From assembly GCA_044225675.1 (NCBI GenBank), contig JBGAIH010000007.1, positions 1 through 64,000 of the forward strand: a DNA stretch of 64,000 nucleotides, written 5' to 3'. The position numbers were made by a program, and so were the translations under genes. Positions 1 to 8,006 of this stretch are shown in pieces (the first letter of the stretch is position 1; the number at the start of each line of letters is the position of its first letter). The notes below the pieces were generated by a model. It was not told where the DNA came from, made no database searches, and worked only from the letters and a program-made list of their open reading frames with translations. The stretch is from JACMQX01 sp044225675 (GTDB lineage Bacteria > Pseudomonadota > Gammaproteobacteria > Burkholderiales > Burkholderiaceae_C).

Positions 1-15
1 GTCAATTCGCACGTA

Positions 16-2823
16 AGTGTAGCTATCCGGGGTGAGAGAGGGAGCTACAACGGGCAGCTCGATGGTGAGCTGCCCCCGCGAAGTGTAGCTATCCGGGGTG
101 AGAGAGGGAGCTACAACCGAGAGTCGACGGGGCTCTCTATGGAAGCGAGTGTAGCTATCCGGGGTGAGAGAGGGAGCTACAACGGGCAGCTCGATGGTGA
201 GCTGCCCCCGCGAAGTGTAGCTATCCGGGGTGAGAGAGGGAGCTACAACGGCCTGGCCAGGATCCTTGTCCACGGGCGAAGTGTAGCTATCCGGGGTGAG
301 AGAGGGAGCTACAACACGGGTTGTCCATTTCAATCTCCAGTCAGTAGTGTAGCTATCCGGGGTGAGAGAGGGAGCTACAACCTGCATCGCGCCGACAATT
401 ACCGGCGAACTAGTGTAGCTATCCGGGGTGAGAGAGGGAGCTACAACCTAGTCCGAGGTAGCTGTTGCCTGCAGCAAAGTGTAGCTATCCGGGGTGAGAG
501 AGGGAGCTACAACGCCATCGGAGGGCCGCAGCCATGAATGCGAAGTGTAGCTATCCGGGGTGAGAGAGGGAGCTACAACGACTTCGAGCAAGCCCTGCAG
601 CGCCACACTAGTGTAGCTATCCGGGGTGAGAGAGGGAGCTACAACTGCCTGCGATGGACACGCCGGGACACGATCAGTGTAGCTATCCGGGGTGAGAGAG
701 GGAGCTACAACAAGACCATCATGCGAGACACCATCTTCTGTAGTGTAGCTATCCGGGGTGAGAGAGGGAGCTACAACGTCGGTTCCCCTCAGGCGGTGAC
801 GGTCAGCAGTGTAGCTATCCGGGGTGAGAGAGGGAGCTACAACATGGGGGCTGTGGCCCCCATGTCTACTAGGAGTGTAGCTATCCGGGGTGAGAGAGGG
901 AGCTACAACCGAAACGCTCCCGGCGAATCCGTTGCGCCAAGTGTAGCTATCCGGGGTGAGAGAGGGAGCTACAACGGGCTCAGGAACGATGCGGCGCATG
1001 ATCTGAGTGTAGCTATCCGGGGTGAGAGAGGGAGCTACAACCGTGGTACCGCGCCTGAATTGGCGCGCGCTAGTGTAGCTATCCGGGGTGAGAGAGGGAG
1101 CTACAACTTTCTCCTTGATGGTTTTTTTGTCAATTTAAGTGTAGCTATCCGGGGTGAGAGAGGGAGCTACAACGCCGCCCCCGATGTATTCTGGCCGTTG
1201 CAGAGTGTAGCTATCCGGGGTGAGAGAGGGAGCTACAACTGTCGATCTGTGCATCGACTTGTGCTAGTTAGTGTAGCTATCCGGGGTGAGAGAGGGAGCT
1301 ACAACTCGGTACTCGTAGCAGACCGCCGGGCCATCAGTGTAGCTATCCGGGGTGAGAGAGGGAGCTACAACGCTGCGCGCACGTTCAACAAGCGCAACAC
1401 CAGTGTAGCTATCCGGGGTGAGAGAGGGAGCTACAACCGCGGCATCGAGCGAGAACCACTATGGCGCAGTGTAGCTATCCGGGGTGAGAGAGGGAGCTAC
1501 AACTGCAGATGCGGGTGCCCTTCATCGTCTTGAAGTGTAGCTATCCGGGGTGAGAGAGGGAGCTACAACTCTCCAGTCGTACATCAACGCCCACAGCTTA
1601 GTGTAGCTATCCGGGGTGAGAGAGGGAGCTACAACCTCCAGGTCGCCGACAAGCAGACGGAAGCTAGTGTAGCTATCCGGGGTGAGAGAGGGAGCTACAA
1701 CTGGGTAATGCCCTATGAAACCACAGGCACGAGTGTAGCTATCCGGGGTGAGAGAGGGAGCTACAACCCGCCGCCTGCGGTTCTGCAGGCCCTCATCAGT
1801 GTAGCTATCCGGGGTGAGAGAGGGAGCTACAACCCGCGCTGTGGGGCCGAAGTACAAGGCTCTAGTGTAGCTATCCGGGGTGAGAGAGGGAGCTACAACG
1901 GTGTTGATGGTGGTAAAACTAATCCCACAAGTGTAGCTATCCGGGGTGAGAGAGGGAGCTACAACGCCTTCTGAGAGTTCTTGAATCTGACTCAAAGTGT
2001 AGCTATCCGGGGTGAGAGAGGGAGCTACAACCTTGGTCATGGCGCGCTCCGAAAGGTTGATAGTGTAGCTATCCGGGGTGAGAGAGGGAGCTACAACGAG
2101 CAGGCGCTCGTCGAAGGTGAGCGTCTCAGTGTAGCTATCCGGGGTGAGAGAGGGAGCTACAACGATTTCTGCATGCGTTCCTTTGCCGAACGTAGTGTAG
2201 CTATCCGGGGTGAGAGAGGGAGCTACAACGCACTTCCGTTAGGTCCGTTTGTGCTTGCGAGTGTAGCTATCCGGGGTGAGAGAGGGAGCTACAACGTTTT
2301 CGTGCGTGCGGATCGCGCGCGCGCTAGTGTAGCTATCCGGGGTGAGAGAGGGAGCTACAACAGTCCCGCTGCTGCCATGTCTTTGATTGCGAGTGTAGCT
2401 ATCCGGGGTGAGAGAGGGAGCTACAACCCGCGAGTTTGCGTTGCACTTCCGTTAGGTAGTGTAGCTATCCGGGGTGAGAGAGGGAGCTACAACGCTGTTG
2501 TTGCTCGCGCCGGATTGCTGCGAAGTGTAGCTATCCGGGGTGAGAGAGGGAGCTACAACCCGTTACTTCGCTGTAGTCGCCATATTGCGAGTGTAGCTAT
2601 CCGGGGTGAGAGAGGGAGCTACAACCCGGTTGTGTAGATTTCTTTATTGAGGATGAGTGTAGCTATCCGGGGTGAGAGAGGGAGCTACAACCCAGATGGG
2701 GCTACATGCCGCAGCGGGATTAGTGTAGCTATCCGGGGTGAGAGAGGGAGCTACAACCGATGACGGATTGATTGAGTACGACCCTTTAGTGTAGCTATCC
2801 GGGGTGAGAGAGGGAGCTACAAC
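16..2823 (-). CRISPR. CRISPR array, 43 repeats / 42 spacers, type II-C-like repeat, truncated by window start
   Basis: Seen: a 36-base repeat recurs every 66 bases without exception, giving 43 copies that look identical and 42 spacers of exactly 30 bases. The 15 bases before the first repeat are the end of another spacer, so the array continues leftwards outside the window. On the minus strand the repeat starts GTTGTAGCTCCC and ends GATAGCTACACT. Its ends form a short inverted repeat around TGTAGCT. Known: Neisseria type II-C (Cas9) repeats also start GTTGTAGCTCCC and end in GCTACAAT. Inference: crRNAs are read leftwards on the minus strand, and the class is II-C. No cas1, cas2, cas9 or tracrRNA was recognised in the window. 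The minus-strand repeat ends in TACACT, a weak -10-like hexamer, so repeat-internal promoters as in other II-C arrays are possible but not shown. Repeat uniformity gives no hint of which end is old. Confidence 0.97.
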
Positions 2824-2825
2824 TT

Positions 2826-2862
2826 GACCTTCTGACCAGGGGGGCCCCCTGGTCAGAAGGTC
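2826..2862. repeat. 37-base palindrome at the right edge of the CRISPR array
   Basis: Two 18-base arms (GACCTTCTGACCAGGGGG and its exact reverse complement) flank a single central G. It starts two bases after the last CRISPR repeat and would occupy the leader position if the array is read on the minus strand. There is no T-run on either side, so it is not a standard intrinsic terminator for iorB, which ends 58 bases further right. A smaller inverted repeat, GCGCTAAAGCGC, follows at 2863-2874, then an AT-richer stretch to about 2905. Function unknown; candidates are a leader or protein-binding element, a processing hairpin, or a relic of a mobile element. Confidence 0.85.
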
Positions 2863-2920
2863 GCGCTAAAGCGCCTGCCAATCAAATCAACAAATGCATC
2901 TGAGCTGCACACCCCTGCCC

Positions 2921-5182
2921 TCAAGCCAAGCGGAAAGGCAGCTCGCGCAGCGGCTTGCCTGTCAGCTGCGCCACGGCGTTCGCAAAGGCGGGCGCCAGCG
3001 GCGGCAGGCCCGGCTCGCCCATGCCGGTCGGCGGCTCGGCGCTCGGCACAGTGTGCACGCTGATGGCCGGCATGTCGGTGATGCGCGCCACGGTGTAGTC
3101 GCCAAAGTTGCGCTGTTCCACCACGCCGTCCTTGAGCGTGATGGCGGCGCCCGGCAGGCACATGCCCAGGCCCATGAGCGCAGCGCCCTGGACCTGCGCC
3201 TCCACCGTGCGCGGGTTGACGGCGAGGTTGCAGTGCACGCCCGCCGTCACCTGGTGCAGCACGGGCCGGCCGTCCTGTACCGAGGCTTCCACCACATAGG
3301 CCACCACCGACTCGAACGACTCGTGCACCGCCACGCCCCAGGCGCGACCAGCGGCCAGGGTCTTGCGGCCGTAGCCGCTGCGCTCCACCGCGAGCTGCAA
3401 TGCCGAGCGGTGGCGCGGATGCTGGTCGCCGAAGAGCTTCATGCGGTAGGCCACCGGGTCCTGGCGGGTCTGTCGCGCGATCTGGTCGATCAGCGTCTCC
3501 ATAACGAAGGCGGTGTGCGTGCTGCCCACGCTGCGCCACCAAAGCACCGGCACGTTGAGCTTGGGATGGTGCACCGTCAGGCGCATCGGCAGCGGGTACG
3601 GAGCGCGCATGCCTTCGACCGCCGTCGCGTCGATGCCGTTCTTGACCATCATGGACTCGAAGGGCGAGCCCGCCAAGATCGACTGCCCGACGATGACGTG
3701 GTCCCAGGCGAGCACCTTGCCCGCCGCATCGAAGCCGATCTTCGCGGTGTGCAGATGCATCGGGCGGTAGTAGCCGCCCTGGATGTCGTCCTCGCGGCTC
3801 CACAGCGTGCGGATGAGCGCGCGCACGCCAGCCGCATGGGCGAGCCGGGCCACGTTGCAGGCCTCCACCACGTATTCGCTGGAGGGAATGGCGCGCCGGC
3901 CGAAGCCGCCGCCGGCGGCCTGCACCTCGACCTTCACCCGCTCGGGGCGCAGGCCCAGCGTGCGCGCGGCAGCCAGGCCGTCCAGTCCCGCCATCTGCGA
4001 GCCGACCCACAGCGTGGCGGACTGGCCGTCGAAGGCGACGGTGCAGTTCAGCGGCTCCATCGGCGCATGGGCCAGGTAGGGGAACACGAACTCGGTCTCG
4101 ATCTTCATCGGCGCGGTCGCCAGCGGCGCCATGTCGGCGTCGAAATGCCGGGGGCCGGGCTGCGTCGCGAGCGCGCGGTACTGCGCCAGCTGGGCAGCGC
4201 TGTCGACCTTCTCGACGGCGCTGGTGTCCCAGTCGAGCCTCAGCGCCTCGCGCGCGGTGCGGGCCGGCCAGTAGCCGTCGGCGATCACGGCCACGCCTTC
4301 GGCGCCCCGGTCCAGCGGCACGCGCAGCACCGCCTTGACGCCCTTGACCGCGCGGGCCGCGCCGTCGTCCACCGTGCGCAGCCGCGCGCCGAAGACCGGC
4401 GGCCGCGCAATGACGGCCGTGAGCTGACCCGGCTGGCGCACGTCGATGCCGAAGCTCTGCCGCCCGCTGCTCTTGGCTGCGGCATCCAGGCGCGTGGTCG
4501 GCTGGCCGATCAGGCGAAACTGCTTCGGGTCCTTGAGCGACACGCGGGCCGGCACCGGCAGGGCCATGGCCGCCTCGGCCAGTTCGCCATAACCCGCACG
4601 CCGGCCGCCCGGGCCGATCACGACGCCCGCCTCGGTGCGCAGGCTGGCCGGCTCCACCGACCAGCGGGCCGCTGCCGCCTGCAGGAGCATGGCGCGCGCG
4701 CGGGCGCCGAGTTCGCGGTACTGGGTGAAGCTGTTCTTGATCGAGTTGGAGCCGCCGGTCAGGTGCATGCCGAACATCGGATCGGCATAGGCCATGTCGT
4801 TGGTGCCCAGCTGGCTGCGCACGCGCGACCAGTCGGCGTCCAGCTCCTCGGCCAGGATCATGGGCAGCGCGGTCTGCACCCCCTGCCCGAATTCGAGGCG
4901 GTTGACCGTCACGGTAACGGTGCCGTCGGCAGCGATGGCGACGAAGGCGCCAGGCCTCTGGGTCGGCTTGAGATCGGCGGCCGCCGAAGCGCCCTGCGCC
5001 CGGCCCGGCAACGGAAACACACCGAGCGCAAAGCCCCCGGCCGCGCCGAGCTTGAGGAACTGCCGCCGCGGCAGCTTGGCCGCCGCCGGGGCGCCGGCCT
5101 CGCGCGCGAGCAGGTGCTGCAGGGCGCGCGGAAGGTCCTGGGCCGTGGCCTGGGAACCGTCGTGGGTGAGGTGGTTGAACAT
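2921..5182 (-). CDS. Molybdopterin-binding subunit of aldehyde oxidase/xanthine dehydrogenase family (IorB-like)
   Basis: Large subunit (753 aa) of a molybdenum hydroxylase that would oxidise an aldehyde or N-heterocycle using water. The N-terminus has a twin-arginine export signal (PRRQFLKLGAAGG, arginines at about residues 39-40) after an unusually long leader, so a folded cofactor-loaded enzyme is probably exported to the periplasm. The cofactor-binding motif GGGFGRR lies near residue 424. The catalytic-glutamate motif GMGEPGLPP lies near residue 723. The ATG at 5182 has a good AAGGAG site, and the gene starts 11 bases after the iron-sulphur subunit, so they form one operon. The family match to isoquinoline 1-oxidoreductase beta subunits is good, but the substrate cannot be told. 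No XdhC-like cofactor inserter or cytochrome subunit is adjacent. Confidence 0.9.
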   Translation of the reverse strand: MFNHLTHDGSQATAQDLPRALQHLLAREAGAPAAAKLPRRQFLKLGAAGGFALGVFPLPGRAQGASAAADLKPTQRPGAFVAIAADGTVTVTVNRLEFGQGVQTALPMILAEELDADWSRVRSQLGTNDMAYADPMFGMHLTGGSNSIKNSFTQYRELGARARAMLLQAAAARWSVEPASLRTEAGVVIGPGGRRAGYGELAEAAMALPVPARVSLKDPKQFRLIGQPTTRLDAAAKSSGRQSFGIDVRQPGQLTAVIARPPVFGARLRTVDDGAARAVKGVKAVLRVPLDRGAEGVAVIADGYWPARTAREALRLDWDTSAVEKVDSAAQLAQYRALATQPGPRHFDADMAPLATAPMKIETEFVFPYLAHAPMEPLNCTVAFDGQSATLWVGSQMAGLDGLAAARTLGLRPERVKVEVQAAGGGFGRRAIPSSEYVVEACNVARLAHAAGVRALIRTLWSREDDIQGGYYRPMHLHTAKIGFDAAGKVLAWDHVIVGQSILAGSPFESMMVKNGIDATAVEGMRAPYPLPMRLTVHHPKLNVPVLWWRSVGSTHTAFVMETLIDQIARQTRQDPVAYRMKLFGDQHPRHRSALQLAVERSGYGRKTLAAGRAWGVAVHESFESVVAYVVEASVQDGRPVLHQVTAGVHCNLAVNPRTVEAQVQGAALMGLGMCLPGAAITLKDGVVEQRNFGDYTVARITDMPAISVHTVPSAEPPTGMGEPGLPPLAPAFANAVAQLTGKPLRELPFRLA

Positions 5183-5193
5183 GACGGTCTCCT

Positions 5194-5667
5194 TCAGGCG
5201 ATGGCACGGGCGGCGTCGGCCACGGCGGCCCGGATGCGCGCATAGGTGCCGCAGCGGCACACGTTGCCCGCCATCGCGGCGTCGATGTCGGCCGCGCTCG
5301 GCTGAGCGCCGCGCGGCAGCGACTTGAGAAACGCGGTCGCGCTCATGATCTGCCCGCTCTGGCAGTAGCCGCACTGGGCCACATCGTGCCGGATCCAGGC
5401 GTCGCGTACGGCCAGGCCGACGCGGTCGTCGCCGCCGGTGACGGCCTCGATCGTGGTGAGCTGCCGGTTCTCGACACTGCCGATGGGCGTGACGCAGGAG
5501 CGCACCGCCTGGCCGTCGACGTGCACGGTGCAGGCGCCGCACATCGCCATGCCGCAGCCGAACTTGGTGCCCGTCAGGCCCAGCGTATCGCGCAGGGCCC
5601 AGAGCACCGGTGTGGCCGGGTCGACGTCCAGCGTCTGGACGCGTCCGTTGACTTGCAGGGTGGTCAT
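5194..5667 (-). CDS. (2Fe-2S)-binding subunit of molybdenum hydroxylase (IorA-like)
   Basis: Electron-transfer subunit (157 aa) that carries two [2Fe-2S] clusters and passes electrons from the molybdenum centre of the downstream subunit. A plant-ferredoxin-like domain comes first, with CGMAMCGAC at residues 38-46 and a further Cys at 58. The helical second domain follows, with CGYCQSGQ and NVCRCGTY. It has no export signal of its own, so it would be carried out with the Tat-tagged large subunit, as is usual for IorAB-type enzymes. It is the first gene of a two-gene operon, divergent from an AraC-type regulator. Length is typical. Confidence 0.93.
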   Translation of the reverse strand: MTTLQVNGRVQTLDVDPATPVLWALRDTLGLTGTKFGCGMAMCGACTVHVDGQAVRSCVTPIGSVENRQLTTIEAVTGGDDRVGLAVRDAWIRHDVAQCGYCQSGQIMSATAFLKSLPRGAQPSAADIDAAMAGNVCRCGTYARIRAAVADAARAIA

Positions 5668-5898
5668 GTCTTTCTCTCCTCAAGTGGGGTGGGAACGTGG
5701 ACCGGCGCATCGGCCGGGCCGCGCACGCCGTGCGCTTCTGGCGCATGCACAGGCGATGTCGGCAACGGCGCCAGTGTGAAGCGACTGGCCGATCGGCGCT
5801 AGCCAGAAACTGCACAAAGCTTGCCCAATCCTCCAGGGCACGACACGAATGCGCCGGGGCCGATACCATTGTGCCCAGTCAAGCTGCCGAGCCGTTCC

Positions 5899-6840
5899 AT
5901 GCCCGATCCTTCCGCCGACCACGACCTGCCGGCCGCGCGCGCCTCGCTGGTGCAGCGCATCCTCGCCCGCACGACGCCCGGCGAGATGCACCGCCCCGAG
6001 GCCCTGCCGGGCCTGATGCTCATGCATCTGGACCAGCCCGCGCTGAACAACTGCAGCGTGTATGAGCCATGCGTAGCCGTGATCGTGCAGGGCAGCAAGC
6101 GCGTGATGCTGGGCGAGGACAGCCTGGCCTACGGCGAGGACCGCTACCTGATCGCGTCCATGGACCTGCCCGTGCGCACCGCGCTCATGCAGGCCAGCCC
6201 CGCTTGCCCCTACCTGGCCCTGGCGCTGCGGCTGGACTGGCGCGAGATTGCCTCGCTCATGCTCGAGACGCCGCCGCCTGCCGCGTCGGAGCGCCGCGAC
6301 GAACCCGACAGCCGCGCGATGACCACGGGCGCCCTCACCGCGCCGCTGCTGCAGGCCTTCGACCGGCTGCTGGCGCTGCTCGACCAGCCCGGCGACCTGC
6401 CCGCGCTGGCACCGTTGATCCGCCGCGAGATCCACTACCGTCTGCTGGCGGGCGAGGCTGGCGGGCGGCTGCGCCGTATCGCCACCGTCGACACCCAGAG
6501 CCACCAGGTCGCGCGCGCCATCGCGCGCCTCAACGACTGCTTTGCCGAGCCGCTGCGCGTGGAGGCGCTGGCCCGCGAGGTCGGCATGAGCGCATCGACC
6601 TTCCACCATCACTTCAAGTCGCACACGGCGATGAGCCCCCTGCAGTACCAGAAGCAGCTGCGCCTGACCGAGGCGCGCCGGCTGATGCTGTCGGAACGGC
6701 TGGACGCCTCGACGGCCGCGTTCCGGGTCGGCTATGAAAGCCCGTCCCAGTTCAGCCGCGAATACCGCCGCCTGTTCGGCGCCCCGCCCTCGCGCGACAT
6801 GGCGGACATGCGGTGGAGCGCGGAGGCGGATGCCACGTGA
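5899..6840 (+). CDS. AraC family transcriptional regulator with AraC_N domain
   Basis: DNA-binding regulator (313 aa). The N-terminal half (about residues 20-190) matches the AraC_N cupin-like domain, for example NNCSVYEPCVAVIVQGSKRV. The C-terminal hundred residues hold two helix-turn-helix units; motifs include REVGMSASTFHHHFK and the signature VGYESPSQFSREYRRLFG. It is divergent from iorAB with about 230 bases between the starts, so control of that operon and of itself is the natural guess. The ATG at 5899 matches where homologues usually begin; an upstream in-frame ATG at 5821 would add 26 residues. No inducer can be inferred. Confidence 0.9.
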   Translation: MPDPSADHDLPAARASLVQRILARTTPGEMHRPEALPGLMLMHLDQPALNNCSVYEPCVAVIVQGSKRVMLGEDSLAYGEDRYLIASMDLPVRTALMQASPACPYLALALRLDWREIASLMLETPPPAASERRDEPDSRAMTTGALTAPLLQAFDRLLALLDQPGDLPALAPLIRREIHYRLLAGEAGGRLRRIATVDTQSHQVARAIARLNDCFAEPLRVEALAREVGMSASTFHHHFKSHTAMSPLQYQKQLRLTEARRLMLSERLDASTAAFRVGYESPSQFSREYRRLFGAPPSRDMADMRWSAEADAT

Positions 6841-6898
6841 AGGCTTGCGCCTGCTCGCACACAGGTATCGGCGTCAGGGGCGCCCGGGAACCGAAGCC

Positions 6899-7327
6899 TC
6901 AGCGCGGCGCCCGCGCCGACTCCGGCAGCCCGAACACGCGGTCGAACGTCCAGGTGAAGCCAATGGCGTAGACGAAGAAGAACGCCAGCAGGCCGAGGTT
7001 CGCCAGAAACGCGGTGAGGAAGCTCGTCTCCAGCCAGAACGCCATCACCGGCACGAGGATGACCGTGAGCCCGCCTTCGAAACCAATGCCGTGAGCCAGG
7101 CGCCGCGCGAAGCTGCGGCCGCGCACGGCCTGGCGCGACTCCCAGCGCTCGAACAATGCATTGAAGACGTAGTTCCAGGCCAGTGCGATCGCTGACAGGA
7201 CGACGGCCAGGCCCAGCGTCGAGGTGGCCGGCTTGTCAAAAGCCAGGCTCAGGATCGGGCCCACGAAGGCAATGGCGAAGACTTCGTACAGAAGCGCCTG
7301 GACGACGCGGCGGGTGGTGGGGGTCAC
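6899..7327 (-). CDS. PACE-family (AceI-like) multidrug efflux membrane protein
   Basis: Small inner-membrane protein (142 aa) with four predicted transmembrane helices arranged as two similar pairs, the layout of the bacterial transmembrane pair family. Known: PACE proteins such as AceI export chlorhexidine and other cationic compounds in exchange for protons and depend on a glutamate in helix 1. Here Glu15 in ALLYEVFAIAF occupies that position. The start is GTG at 7327. A perfect inverted repeat with 12-base arms lies at 7356-7384, just upstream, and may be an operator. No regulator gene is adjacent on that side. The substrate is unknown. Confidence 0.85.
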   Translation of the reverse strand: MTPTTRRVVQALLYEVFAIAFVGPILSLAFDKPATSTLGLAVVLSAIALAWNYVFNALFERWESRQAVRGRSFARRLAHGIGFEGGLTVILVPVMAFWLETSFLTAFLANLGLLAFFFVYAIGFTWTFDRVFGLPESARAPR

Positions 7328-7355
7328 GAAAAGTCCGTCGAAGGTGAAGTGTCAC

Positions 7356-7384
7356 GCGGATGTCCGCAAGCTGCGGACATCCGC
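7356..7384. promoter_or_regulatory. Perfect inverted repeat (12-base arms) upstream of the PACE gene
   Basis: The arms GCGGATGTCCGC and GCGGACATCCGC are separated by AAGCT. The element lies 28 bases before the GTG start of the efflux gene. It could be an operator for a dimeric repressor or an mRNA hairpin in the 5' leader. Each arm is itself partly palindromic (CGGATGTCCG), which fits a protein-binding site better than an accidental hairpin. No T-run follows on the minus strand, so termination is unlikely. Confidence 0.55.
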
Positions 7385-7542
7385 CCACTGTGCATCGGTT
7401 AGGTCGAGAAAAGATTCAGGCGGGCGCCGGGCTGCATTGTCCTGAAAACTGCGGCGGATGCCGGGTGCAGGGTTTTGCCTGGCGACCCGAACTTTTGCAC
7501 TGTTTCAAGGGCTCGCAGGGCCGAGCGCCTGGCTCAACGTGA

Positions 7543-7887
7543 TCACTGCTTGCCCGCGTCGGCCTGCTGCCCCGTGAAGGGTTTGATCAACCACCAGAAC
7601 AGGACGAAGCCGAGCACACCGATGCTCGCCTCGGTGGCTGCGAGCATCAGCTTCTGGCCGAAAGGTGGCAGTCCCGCGATCATGGCGGTGCCGAGCTCGC
7701 AGAGCAGGCGAGACCGGTTGGAAGGGTCCACGCACGGGGGAAGCGAAAACTTCGTGAGCGTGAGGACGTCATAGGCCTTGACGAACGAAAATACCGTGAA
7801 CGCCAATGTCAGGAGGGCCCCGAGGACGCGAAAACCGGGGCGCACGGAATAGTCTGGCATTCTGGGCGGCAGTTGATGGGGCAGCAA
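7543..7887 (-). CDS. Hypothetical small membrane protein
   Basis: A 114-aa protein with two likely transmembrane stretches, around VLGALLTLAFTVFSFVKAY and ASIGVLGFVLFWWLIKPF, and a short loop with two cysteines (PPCVD and LLCEL) that may form a disulphide. I do not recognise the family. Start choice: TTG at 7887 is preceded by a purine-rich GGAGAGGAG. The ATG at 7860, giving 105 aa, has no visible ribosome site but is the more usual codon. It is divergent from the zinc-ribbon membrane protein at 8007. The 215 bases between its stop and the PACE gene hold only the inverted repeat noted there. Confidence 0.55.
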   Translation of the reverse strand: MLPHQLPPRMPDYSVRPGFRVLGALLTLAFTVFSFVKAYDVLTLTKFSLPPCVDPSNRSRLLCELGTAMIAGLPPFGQKLMLAATEASIGVLGFVLFWWLIKPFTGQQADAGKQ

Positions 7888-8006
7888 GCGACTCTCCTCT
7901 CCTGATGGGCACGGGCGCCGCGCAAGCGCAATCCCGACCATTCGTTAAGATCATTATCAACGACCGCGCTCTACGACTTTCCTTCGCACAGCAAGTCAGA
8001 CAACTC

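Noticed and set aside
316..1599. Spacers 316-345 and 1570-1599 sharing TCTCCAGTC.
   Set aside because: A nine-base match among 42 spacers is expected by chance, unlike the 15-base end-to-end overlap reported.
1966..1995. Spacer GCCTTCTGAGAG... resembling the palindrome arm ACCTTCTGACC at the array edge.
   Set aside because: Only about eight bases match; too short to claim a common origin.
139..2637. Open frames on both strands across the CRISPR array encoding 22-residue repeats (plus strand around SVAIRGERGSYN, minus strand around VVAPSLTPDSYT).
   Set aside because: The 66-base period is a multiple of three, so any frame without stops in repeat and spacer stays open. The variable residues are just translated spacers; there is no consistent start or ribosome site.
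2826..2862. Palindrome as an intrinsic terminator of iorAB.
   Set aside because: Neither side has a T-run, and the arms meet with a single base between them, unlike typical terminator hairpins.
2854..2889. A degenerate 44th CRISPR repeat after a last spacer 2824-2853.
   Set aside because: The sequence one period on (starting CAGAAGGTCGCG) shows no similarity to the repeat.
2894..5245. Long plus-strand open frame opposite iorB.
   Set aside because: Antisense shadow in high-GC DNA; the minus strand carries a full domain match, a Tat signal and a ribosome site.
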